DNA of 64,000 bases. It comes from Larkinella arboricola. GTDB lineage: Bacteria; Bacteroidota; Bacteroidia; Cytophagales; Spirosomataceae. The notes below the pieces were generated by a model. That model was not told the origin of the DNA, did no database searches, and saw nothing but the letters and a program-made list of their open reading frames with translations. Of the stretch, positions 24,236 through 32,550 are shown piece by piece (within the stretch, counting starts at the first letter, position 1; the number at the start of each line of letters is the position of its first letter). The DNA lies in the NCBI RefSeq assembly GCF_003259745.1, contig NZ_QLMC01000004.1, positions 372,001-436,000 on the forward strand. The letters run 5' to 3'. The translations under genes and the position numbers were made by a program.

Positions 24236-27193
24236 ATGCCGTATTCAGCCCATCTCCTCTACCGCTTTCTGGTCGGACTCTTCTTGACTCTTTTTACCCT
24301 TTTTGTCCGGGCTCAACCCGGCTCCCTGACGCTGGCCGGAAAGGTCGTTAACCAGACCACCGGCGACCCCATCCCTTCGGCAAACATCACGATTGTCGGG
24401 CGAACTGTCGGGACGGTTACGAATGAGAAAGGCGCGTTCCGGCTTACTATTCCGACGGTTTCTGCTTCCGATAGCCTGCGGGTTTCGAGTATTGGATTTC
24501 GGTCAGCGACCCGGAAGATTCCGGCAACCGGTCGGCAAAATCTGACCATTCGGCTGAAGCCAGCCGCCGTGAAGCTGGACGAAGTGCGGGTGCAGGCCCG
24601 CCGGAAAACGGCCGTTGACATCCTACGCGAAGCCGTGGCCGCCATCCCGCGTAATTATGATACCACGTCGAGGCAACTGACGGCTTTTTACCGGGAAGAT
24701 CAGCAGTTTGGCGCCAAACCGGTTGTTTCCAGCGAAGCCGTGCTGTCCGTCTATAAAGCGGCCTACAACCAGTCCGAAATCAACGATGGCCTGAAGCTGC
24801 TCAAAGGCCGGAAAAAGGAGTATGACCGGGCAACTCATCAGCTACCGCTCATCATCAATTTAAGCAACGGAGCGCGGACCTCCCTTCTGTACGGTGACTT
24901 TGTAAAGAGGGCTTTCGATAAGCGCAACACCATTAACGAACGAAATTACAAATACTACGATTTTACGCTGAGCACCTTCAAGGGCGACCGGCTGATGTAT
25001 GTCATCGACGTGAAGCCGGGTAAACGGAAGCGGAAAGCATTTGGTGTGGGTAAGTTGTACATTGACGCCCAGACGATGGCGTTTGTCCGGTCCGAATTTC
25101 AGCTAACGCAAGCGGGCATTGACGCTGAGAACAACCGGCAGTGGCTTCTAAAAAAGCTGGCGTCAGCGGTTCACCGAATGAATCTGAAATTTACGGGGCT
25201 CAAAGAAGTGGTAACCTATAGCCAGCCCGAGGGGCCGGGCGGTTCAGGCCAGTGGAACCTGAGTCATGTCGAGCGGCAATACAGCTTTCAGATTGACAGT
25301 AAATCACGGAACCTAATCGAAAAGCCCTGGGAGGTATCAACCCGTTTCACCATCACGGACGTGGGGCCGAAAGGCGTTTCGCCGTTCACGGAAGGCAATT
25401 TGGCTGAAAACCAGAGTCCTTTTAGTTCCCTGATTAGCAATCAGAGTAACCTGGATTTGGGGGAAAGTGACCACATCCCGCAGCGGACGGTTACTGATCC
25501 CGTGCTTCCCGAACCGCCAAGAGCCGTCTCTAAACCAGACTCGGTGAAAAAACAGATTCGAAACCCGGTTGGCGACCCGGTTGGAAACCGGCAGAACGGC
25601 TTTACCCGCGCCGATACGCTGCGGGGGAAACTCACGCCTTTGCGGAGCAGTTACGACGTAACGTTCTACGATCTGGCCGTGAAGGTGGACATCGGTAACA
25701 AAACGATCAGTGGCAAAAACCGGATGCGGTTTCGAGTGCTAACTCCGCTGGACAAACTTCAGGTTGATCTGTATGCCAATATGCAGATTCACCAGATTCG
25801 ACACGCCGGAAAACCGTTGCGTTATACGCGGGAGTTCAATGGGGTTTTTGTCGAATTTCCGGAAACGCTAAAAGCGGGCAGGGAGCACGAACTGGAAATC
25901 GACTATTCGGGAAAACCGCAGGTGCCGTATTTTTCGGTGCCGATGATGGGTGGATTTTTGTGGGAGAAAGACCGCGCCGGCAAACCGTGGGTGCAGGTGG
26001 TTTGTCAGGGTTCGGGTGCCAGTTTGTGGTGGCCCAACAAAGATCACCTCTCCGACGAACCCGACAGCATGCGCATCAGCGTGACCGTTCCGGACGGTTT
26101 GATGAGCATTTCGAACGGGCGGCTTCGGCGCAAAACCGTCTTGCCGGGCAACTGGACGCAGTACGACTGGTATGTAAGCTACCCGATCAACAACTACAAT
26201 GTGACGCTGAACATCGGGAACTACGCGCACCGGCGGGAAACCTACGGCCCCGATTCGCTGACGCTGGATTACTATTGCATGCCTTACAATCAGGAAAAAT
26301 TCCGCTGGGTTTTCGACGGGGTGAAGCCAATGCTGGCGACGCTGGAAAAGCATTATGGAAAATACCCGTTTCCGCGTGACGGTTTTACGCTGATGGAATC
26401 GCTCTACCCGATGGAACACCAGAGTGCGGTGTCCTTCGGCAAATTACCCACCAGCCGCGCCGACTCATTGACGGCGACCGATAGTCTGAGTCTGATGCAA
26501 CTGGTCTGGCACGAAGTTTCGCACGAGTGGTGGGGAAATAACGTCAGTTGCCGTGACTTGGCCGACTTGTGGATTCACGAAGCGTTTGCGACGTATTCGG
26601 AAGGCTTTCTGCTGGACTCGGTAGTTAATGAGGATGGCGAACTGGGGTATATCGCTTCGTTGTCACCACAGGTCATTGGCCGGGAACCTATCATTGGCGT
26701 TCGCGATGTGAACCATATTCATTACGAAATCGGTGATATGTACGCCAAAGGTGCTTTGGTCCTGTATACATTCCGTCACGCCCTTCAAAATGACACGCTT
26801 TGGGCGGCTATTCTGAAAGGCATTCAACAGCGGTTTCGGTTACAAACCGTCACCTCAAAGGACATTATTGGTTATATTAACGAAATAACCGGAACGGACT
26901 ATACCTCGTTTTTCGATCAATACTTAAACCATGCGACTATTCCCACTTTGCAGGTGAAACTGGTTGAGAAAGGGTCGTCGCTGATGGTCCAATACCGCTG
27001 GAAGGCCGATGAGCCGAATTTCCGGATGCCGATTCTGGTCACCCAGAAGCCGGATCAGTTCGAATTCATCACACCCACAAACGACTGGCAGACGATGACA
27101 CTACCCAACATGACCGCCGACGATTTTGAAGTAGACGAAATCCGTTTTTACGTAAACGTCGAAGAAATTGAACCCGAGTTCCTGAAACAATAA
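24236..27193 (+). CDS. M1-family metallopeptidase with N-terminal carboxypeptidase-regulatory domain
   Basis: A 985-residue exported zinc aminopeptidase-like protein. Signal peptide to about residue 26; a CarboxypepD_reg-like beta-sandwich (30-105: LAGKVVNQTTGDPIPSAN and on); then a middle region (about 110-440) like that which follows such domains in DUF5686-type outer-membrane proteins; then the M1 portion from about 485. Zinc ligands His759, His763 and Glu782 fit HEXXH-X18-E, with Glu760 catalytic. The substrate-recognition motif is YPMEHQ instead of GAMEN, keeping Met-Glu. Substrate is probably peptide N-termini in the periplasm. ATG at 24236 is preferred over an upstream GTG. The palindrome just upstream may control it. 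Confidence 0.88.
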   Translation: MPYSAHLLYRFLVGLFLTLFTLFVRAQPGSLTLAGKVVNQTTGDPIPSANITIVGRTVGTVTNEKGAFRLTIPTVSASDSLRVSSIGFRSATRKIPATGRQNLTIRLKPAAVKLDEVRVQARRKTAVDILREAVAAIPRNYDTTSRQLTAFYREDQQFGAKPVVSSEAVLSVYKAAYNQSEINDGLKLLKGRKKEYDRATHQLPLIINLSNGARTSLLYGDFVKRAFDKRNTINERNYKYYDFTLSTFKGDRLMYVIDVKPGKRKRKAFGVGKLYIDAQTMAFVRSEFQLTQAGIDAENNRQWLLKKLASAVHRMNLKFTGLKEVVTYSQPEGPGGSGQWNLSHVERQYSFQIDSKSRNLIEKPWEVSTRFTITDVGPKGVSPFTEGNLAENQSPFSSLISNQSNLDLGESDHIPQRTVTDPVLPEPPRAVSKPDSVKKQIRNPVGDPVGNRQNGFTRADTLRGKLTPLRSSYDVTFYDLAVKVDIGNKTISGKNRMRFRVLTPLDKLQVDLYANMQIHQIRHAGKPLRYTREFNGVFVEFPETLKAGREHELEIDYSGKPQVPYFSVPMMGGFLWEKDRAGKPWVQVVCQGSGASLWWPNKDHLSDEPDSMRISVTVPDGLMSISNGRLRRKTVLPGNWTQYDWYVSYPINNYNVTLNIGNYAHRRETYGPDSLTLDYYCMPYNQEKFRWVFDGVKPMLATLEKHYGKYPFPRDGFTLMESLYPMEHQSAVSFGKLPTSRADSLTATDSLSLMQLVWHEVSHEWWGNNVSCRDLADLWIHEAFATYSEGFLLDSVVNEDGELGYIASLSPQVIGREPIIGVRDVNHIHYEIGDMYAKGALVLYTFRHALQNDTLWAAILKGIQQRFRLQTVTSKDIIGYINEITGTDYTSFFDQYLNHATIPTLQVKLVEKGSSLMVQYRWKADEPNFRMPILVTQKPDQFEFITPTNDWQTMTLPNMTADDFEVDEIRFYVNVEEIEPEFLKQ

Positions 27194-27229
27194 TACCTTC
27201 TGATGGCGGCTAAAGACCAGCCCGTAACT

Positions 27230-27237
27230 TAATTTTG
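27230..27237 (+). promoter_or_regulatory. Promoter -7-like element for the serine hydrolase
   Basis: TAATTTTG matches TAnnTTTG, 17 bases before the ATG at 27255. No clear -33 TTG is at the right distance, so support is partial. Confidence 0.4.
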
Positions 27238-27254
27238 TCGTTAATAACCTATCC

Positions 27255-28637
27255 ATGAAAAACTGTATTCTATTTATAATCAGCCTGCTGCTATGTGCCG
27301 CGTTCCTGCCGGTCCATGCGCAGCAGCGGCCCAATCCCAAAACAACCGTCCAAAAACTGGAGGAATACATGACGGCTTCGGCCCACCTGCACCGCTTCAA
27401 CGGTACGGTGTTGGTGGCCCAGAAGGGTACGGTGTTGCTGAAGAGGGGATTCGGCTGGCGGGATGTAAAAAACAACATTCCCAACGATACCAGCAGTCTG
27501 TACCAACTCGGTTCGATCACCAAGACGTTTACCGGGGCGGTTATTCTGCAATTGCAGGAAGAAAAAAAACTGTCGCTGAACGACAGGCTGACGAAGTATT
27601 TTCCGGATTATCCGCAGGGCGACCAGATCACGCTCGAACAGTTGTTTCTCCACACGTCGGGCATTTACGACTTCAAAAATATTCTGTACGGTCCCGACAG
27701 CATCCGGGTGACGCGGCCCGTTTCCAAAGAATGGCTGGTGGCTCAGTTTAAAGGTAAGCCGCTGACCGCCAGACCGGGAACAGCCGTCAATTATACCAAT
27801 TCGGGGTATTATCTGCTGGGGCTGATCATCGAGAAAATAACCGGCAAACCGTTTGAAACCGTCGTGCGCGAACGGTTTTTTAAACCTCTGCAATTGACCC
27901 AATCCGGTTTTGACTTCGTCAACCTGAAAAATCGCGGGAAAACTACGGGTTACACGTTCTGGAAAGATTCGGTACTGGTTGAAACCCGAACCATAGATTC
28001 GACCGTGGCTTACGCGGCTGGCGGCATGTACAGTTCGGTGGGAGATTTATACCGCTGGTCGCGGGTGGTGCAGAATCGCCGGATGCTCAAACCGGAAACC
28101 TGGGAAACGGCCCTGACGCCACCCGACAAGGGGAATTGGGGCTACGGCTGGGGCATCAGTTACTTTGGCGAGGGAAAAAAACTCATTTACCAGAACGGCA
28201 ACATCCCCGGCTTTGCAACCTTCTACGTGCAGGTTCCTGAGGATGATGTGGTTGTGATTCTGCTGTGCAACGTGGATGATGCTTCGGACCTGACAACGCT
28301 GGACCCGATTGTGACGGACCTGATGAAAATTGTTTACGACGAACCGTATAAGTTGCCGGTCAACCGGAAAGTTGTTCCGGTCAGCGAAACCGTCCTGCGG
28401 CAGTATGTGGGCAACTACAAGCTGGATGCCGCCCGCACGCTCACTGTCACCTACGAAGCCGGAAAGCTTTTTTTGCAGGTTACGGGTCAGCCTAAGTTTG
28501 AGTTATTTGCCGAGAGCCAGACCAGATTTTTTCTAAAAACGGTAGACGCTCAATTGACGTTTTTCAAAGACGCTTCCGGGAACGTAACGCAAGTGATTGT
28601 GCATCAGGGTGGAAATTACGTAGCCAAGCGCATTTGA
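27255..28637 (+). CDS. Secreted serine hydrolase (class C beta-lactamase/PBP-like)
   Basis: A 460-residue exported serine hydrolase of the beta-lactamase family (S12). Signal peptide 1-22 (VHAQ); SxxK motif SITK gives nucleophile Ser87 and Lys90; Tyr180 in YTN is the second catalytic motif; and the third KTG-like triad is poorly conserved. The C-terminal 100 residues form a lipocalin-like beta domain (YVGNYKLD and on), seen in D-aminopeptidase and esterase-type members. This suggests a peptidase or esterase in the periplasm more than antibiotic resistance. A Bacteroidota -7-like sequence lies just upstream. Confidence 0.87.
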   Translation: MKNCILFIISLLLCAAFLPVHAQQRPNPKTTVQKLEEYMTASAHLHRFNGTVLVAQKGTVLLKRGFGWRDVKNNIPNDTSSLYQLGSITKTFTGAVILQLQEEKKLSLNDRLTKYFPDYPQGDQITLEQLFLHTSGIYDFKNILYGPDSIRVTRPVSKEWLVAQFKGKPLTARPGTAVNYTNSGYYLLGLIIEKITGKPFETVVRERFFKPLQLTQSGFDFVNLKNRGKTTGYTFWKDSVLVETRTIDSTVAYAAGGMYSSVGDLYRWSRVVQNRRMLKPETWETALTPPDKGNWGYGWGISYFGEGKKLIYQNGNIPGFATFYVQVPEDDVVVILLCNVDDASDLTTLDPIVTDLMKIVYDEPYKLPVNRKVVPVSETVLRQYVGNYKLDAARTLTVTYEAGKLFLQVTGQPKFELFAESQTRFFLKTVDAQLTFFKDASGNVTQVIVHQGGNYVAKRI

Positions 28638-28730
28638 CCCGGAATGATGGCGGTTAGCGTGGTCCACTAGCCCAGGGCTTTTAAACCGCAACGCCTGAAT
28701 TGGAGTTAGGGAGTGACAACTCGTAACCCA

Positions 28731-29420
28731 ATGGCAAGTTATCAACTCCTCCACGACTGGACCGTTACACCCACCGAAGCCGTCGCGCTGCAACAGCAAC
28801 TGCGGCACCAGATCCGAATTGAACCACTGACCAAACCCGTCGAGACGATTGCCGGGTGTGATATTTCATTTAACAAGTTTGAGGAGACGGTGTATGCCGG
28901 GATTGTGGTGCTGGAACTGGCTACCATGCAGGTGATTGAAGAAGCGGGCGTGATCAGTTCGGCTACCTTTCCGTACATTCCCGGTTTGCTGTCGTTCCGC
29001 GAAATACCGTCGCTGCTCGAAGCCTGGGCCAAACTCAAAACCGAACCCGATGTGGTGATGTTCGACGGGCAGGGAATTGCTCACCCGCGCCGGATTGGGA
29101 TTGCTTCGCACGGCGGTTTGTTTCTCAACCGGCCCACGTTCGGATGCGCCAAGTCGGTGCTGGTCGGCAAGTACGACGAACCGGCACCGGAGCGGGGCGT
29201 GTGGTCGCCCATGAAGCATTACGGCGAAACGATTGGTGCGGCTTTACGGACGAAAAACAAGGTCAATCCCGTCTATGTTTCGCCCGGCCACCTGATCGAC
29301 TTCCAGACGGCGATTGACCTCACCCTGCGCTGCGACGGCGGCTACCGAATTCCCGAACCGACCCGCCGGGCACACAACCTTGTCAATGCACTGCGACGCG
29401 GTGAACGACCACCGAGTTAA
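28731..29420 (+). CDS. nfi: Endonuclease V (deoxyinosine-specific)
   Basis: A 229-residue DNA repair enzyme that cuts near deoxyinosine. Family signatures are complete: GCDISF supplies Asp44, the PYIPGLLSFRE wedge motif (81-91) gives the base-probing Tyr82 and metal ligand Glu91, and DGQGIAHPRRIG (112-123) gives Asp112. The late His in the SPGHLIDF segment is also conserved. The ATG at 28731 is preferred; a GTG 18 bases upstream would add six residues. It is a cytoplasmic single-gene unit. Confidence 0.93.
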   Translation: MASYQLLHDWTVTPTEAVALQQQLRHQIRIEPLTKPVETIAGCDISFNKFEETVYAGIVVLELATMQVIEEAGVISSATFPYIPGLLSFREIPSLLEAWAKLKTEPDVVMFDGQGIAHPRRIGIASHGGLFLNRPTFGCAKSVLVGKYDEPAPERGVWSPMKHYGETIGAALRTKNKVNPVYVSPGHLIDFQTAIDLTLRCDGGYRIPEPTRRAHNLVNALRRGERPPS

Positions 29421-29670
29421 TAGACACAAGGACGATTGTGTGGTAACGGCTATTTTTTACTTAGGCGAAACGCCCGAGGAAACGGTTGTTGAAAGAGAAA
29501 GTTTAAAAATGGGCCGTTCGCTAACTACTTTTTGGAAGAGCTGACAGAAAGGGCTTTTGTTTAGCGAGTTAGCCCCCAGGTCTTTTTTTAGAGCCGGCCG
29601 CTACTAACCATCTGGTGCATGGCGAGTTGAAGAAAAAAACATTGTGTTCTTACTCTAATCAACTCAGGTT

Positions 29671-30573
29671 ATGATTCTAAAAATGGATCGGCTGCCGATT
29701 GAGCTGCCTACTCCCAAAAACCCGTCACCCAACGATGCGGCTGCTGTACAGGAACTTCTCGGTGGAAAATTCGGGGAAATGTCGACCCTGATGAACTACA
29801 CCTACCAGTCGTTCAACTTCAGAGGTCGTAAAAAAATCCGCCCCTTTTATGATGTAATCAGCAGCATTGCGGGTGAAGAATACGGCCATATTGAAGTGGT
29901 CGCCTATACCGTCAACCTGCTGCTGACCGGTACGTCCAAACGCGGCTTTGATCCAACAACGGCACCTTTGGCCGATGCAGTGAACGCCCGTAACACGCAC
30001 CATTTTATTGCCAGTGGACAGTCGGCGCTGGCAATGGACTCGATGGGCCATTACTGGACGGGGCAAAACGTCTTCAACAGTGGGAACCTGAAGCTTGATC
30101 TGCTGCACAATTTCTTTCTGGAATGCGGGGCCCGCGCCAACAAAATGCGGGTTTACGAAATGGTTAGCGACCCAACGGCCCGGACCATGATCGGTTATCT
30201 GCTGGTGCGGGGCGGTTTACACGTAGTGGCTTATGCCAAAGCGCTCGAAAAACTAACCGGCGTGGAAGTGACCAAACTGCTGCCGATTCCGAACCTGAGC
30301 AACAACGCTTTTCCGGAAGCCAAGAAGTTCATGGAAAATAAACTGCACCTGAAACTGTACACGTTCAGCAAGGACGATTATCAGCAGGCCGGTTTGATCT
30401 GGAACGGTACGCACCCCGACGATGGACAGGAAGTGGAGGTGGTTTTTGGCCATCCCGAAGGATTCCCGGCCCCCGATCTGGACGAAGAGCCGCAACTGAA
30501 TGCCCCCGGCGATGATGAAATCGATCCGGAAATGTTTGCGGATATTGCCAAGAAACTCGGCATCAAGTTATAA
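29671..30573 (+). CDS. Manganese (dimanganese) catalase
   Basis: A 300-residue catalase that destroys hydrogen peroxide with a dinuclear manganese centre in a four-helix bundle. Metal ligands by position are Glu36 (FGEMSTL), Glu70 and His73 (EEYGH), Glu151 (FLECGAR) and His184 (GLHVVAY). Length matches the family, no signal peptide, so cytoplasmic. The last 40 residues are acidic and proline-rich. It stands alone; 250 bases upstream contain nothing recognisable. A perfect hairpin ends the transcript. Confidence 0.95.
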   Translation: MILKMDRLPIELPTPKNPSPNDAAAVQELLGGKFGEMSTLMNYTYQSFNFRGRKKIRPFYDVISSIAGEEYGHIEVVAYTVNLLLTGTSKRGFDPTTAPLADAVNARNTHHFIASGQSALAMDSMGHYWTGQNVFNSGNLKLDLLHNFFLECGARANKMRVYEMVSDPTARTMIGYLLVRGGLHVVAYAKALEKLTGVEVTKLLPIPNLSNNAFPEAKKFMENKLHLKLYTFSKDDYQQAGLIWNGTHPDDGQEVEVVFGHPEGFPAPDLDEEPQLNAPGDDEIDPEMFADIAKKLGIKL

Positions 30574-30580
30574 AAGATGT

Positions 30581-30609
30581 TGGAGCCGCAACCACCCGTT
30601 GCGGCTCCA
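30581..30609. terminator. Convergent terminator (12-bp perfect stem)
   Basis: Arms 30581-30592 and 30598-30609 with a five-base loop, between the catalase gene and the convergent LLM oxidoreductase gene. Confidence 0.88.
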
Positions 30610-30645
30610 GTGTTTATGATAGAACCCAGGCCGTAAGACACCTGC

Positions 30646-31695
30646 TTACGCGCTGATTTCCTTCGCTTTCAGCGCCTTCCGGACCTCCGGCGCCACTTTG
30701 GTGCCAAACAATTCGATGGAGCGCATAATCTTCGCGTGCGGAAGCTGGGCACCACCGATCACCTGCGCCAGGTAGCGGGTGTTGTTGAACAGTTCGTGGA
30801 AATACAGAATCTTGTCAACAATCTGTTGCGGACTGCCCACCATCAGCGGACCGTATTGCCGCATATACTCGTACTGCTCCCGGCCCAGCGGTGACCAGCC
30901 GCGCTCCCGACCAATCCGGTTCATCATCGACGCGTAGGCCGGAAAAAGTTCATCACCAGCCTGTTGTGAATCGTCGGCTAGATAAAAATGGGAGTTGATC
31001 GCCAGGGGTAACTTCGATACATCGTGTCCCGCTTTTTGCGCGGATTGCCGGAACAGGTTGACGAACGGCACAAACCGGTCGGGCGTACTACCCAGAATGG
31101 CCACCGTCATCGGGAGGTTCAACGTACCCGCCCGAACCGCCGAAGCCGGGGTGCCGCCCACGGCCAGCCAGATGGGAAGTTCGGCCTGATAGGGGCGGGG
31201 ATAAACGCCCAGACCGTTAATGGACGCCCGGTGTTTGCCCTGCCAGCTGACAATCTCGTTTTTATTAATGTTGATCAGCAGATCGAGCTTTTCGGTAAAG
31301 AGTTCATCGTAGTCCTTCAGATCGTAGCCAAACAGCGGAAACGATTCGATGAACGACCCGCGTCCGGCCATGATTTCGGCCCGACCGTTGGAAATAAGGT
31401 CCAGTGAAGCAAAATTCTGAAAAACCCGCACCGGATCGGCGGAACTCAGCACCGTGACCGAACTCGACAGCCGGATGTTTTTGGTCTGCGTGGCCGCTGC
31501 CGCCAGGATCACCTCGGGGGCCGATACCATAAAATCGGGCCGGTGGTGTTCGCCCAGGGCATACACGTCCAGCCCCACTTCGTCGGCCAGTTTGATTTCC
31601 TCCAGCAGGTCCTGCATCCGCTGGTGGGCATGAACGGCTTTCCCGGCCACATTGTCGGGTACAACTTCGCCAAAGCTACTGATTCCTAATTCCAT
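30646..31695 (-). CDS. LLM-class flavin-dependent oxidoreductase
   Basis: A 349-residue bacterial luciferase-like monooxygenase (TIM-barrel, FMN-dependent). Typical features are the N-terminal [20 protein letters not shown] (near 47-56), the [23 protein letters not shown] stretch near 95-117, and the [15 protein letters not shown] region. The partner flavin reductase is not in the neighbourhood. Substrate unknown; members oxidise alkanes, aldehydes, sulfonates or xenobiotics. No signal peptide. It stands alone, with an ordinary 117-base gap before the PPC protein gene. Confidence 0.92.
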   Translation of the reverse strand: MELGISSFGEVVPDNVAGKAVHAHQRMQDLLEEIKLADEVGLDVYALGEHHRPDFMVSAPEVILAAAATQTKNIRLSSSVTVLSSADPVRVFQNFASLDLISNGRAEIMAGRGSFIESFPLFGYDLKDYDELFTEKLDLLININKNEIVSWQGKHRASINGLGVYPRPYQAELPIWLAVGGTPASAVRAGTLNLPMTVAILGSTPDRFVPFVNLFRQSAQKAGHDVSKLPLAINSHFYLADDSQQAGDELFPAYASMMNRIGRERGWSPLGREQYEYMRQYGPLMVGSPQQIVDKILYFHELFNNTRYLAQVIGGAQLPHAKIMRSIELFGTKVAPEVRKALKAKEISA

Positions 31696-31812
31696 ACTAT
31701 TTTAAGTTAAAACGGAAGGTTATTCCATGAGAGAACGGTATTTGATGTAGCTACAACAAATTTGATTGGATAAAAGTTGACCCATCACAACGTGTAAAGC
31801 GATCGCGAACAA

Positions 31813-32325
31813 TTAATCGGGTTCCAGATTCAGGATATTGGCCCCGAGCGGTTGTTCCATGACCCGTTTAAGCGGTTTATCGTGAACCGTTACCATAATT
31901 TCCACCGACCCGGTGCCGACGGTAGCCGCCAGCAGGTGGCCGCCAAACGCCTGAAAATTTTTATCCGTAACGACCCCGTGTACGTGCAGCGACGGTTTCT
32001 GATCCTGCCAGGCAATGGACCCGCTCAGGCTCGCTAGCTCCACATCCTCAAATTCTCGGGGGTCATACTGTTTCGTCTCCCGGTTGAAATACCCGAATTT
32101 TGCGTTGACAAAGCCCATTCCGGTGAAAGTTGCCGACGGAATTTTTTCTTTCCGGGCCAGCTCTTCCAGGTGCGCAAACACATCGTCTCCCTGCCGCAAC
32201 ACCATCAGATAGCCCGCCGGAACGTTGATGTACCGTTTGATGGCTGTCCTGGTTACATTTTGTGCCAGAATCGGTGCTGTCCAGCCTGCAAACAGCAGTA
32301 GCAGAAACCATTTGTTGCTTTTCAT
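31813..32325 (-). CDS. Secreted PPC (DUF296) domain protein
   Basis: A 170-residue protein. Signal peptide 1-22 (PILAQ), then a PPC/DUF296 fold (about 30-165) with the family's VLRQGDDVFAHLEELARKE and the late HVHGVVTDKNFQAFGGHLL stretch carrying His residues. PPC domains were first described in plant AT-hook DNA-binding proteins; bacterial members are often stand-alone. A PPC domain with an export signal cannot act on chromosomal DNA, so the usual name DNA-binding protein is probably misleading here. The His-rich loop could bind metal. Ligand unknown. Confidence 0.82.
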   Translation of the reverse strand: MKSNKWFLLLLFAGWTAPILAQNVTRTAIKRYINVPAGYLMVLRQGDDVFAHLEELARKEKIPSATFTGMGFVNAKFGYFNRETKQYDPREFEDVELASLSGSIAWQDQKPSLHVHGVVTDKNFQAFGGHLLAATVGTGSVEIMVTVHDKPLKRVMEQPLGANILNLEPD

Positions 32326-32550
32326 CGCATCCGTTTGGGGAAGAAGTGAGAGGTGCCTGTCAATCGTGAACTGGCGAGGAGCTTAAAAGTTTCCCACGGC
32401 GTACGGCCATCCGTCAAACGCGCTCAGAACGCTCCGGCTGAACCTTTTGGAGAGCCTATTGCTATATTAAATTATTTTTAAATATTTGACGATTGAAGTA
32501 GGAATCTGATTGATTCCAGCAACTTTGCCACCTTTAACACTTTCCCAACT

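Noticed and set aside
29421-29670. Small gene between endonuclease V and manganese catalase
   Set aside because: Only a shadow frame that extends out of the endonuclease gene; no start, composition or motif supports it.
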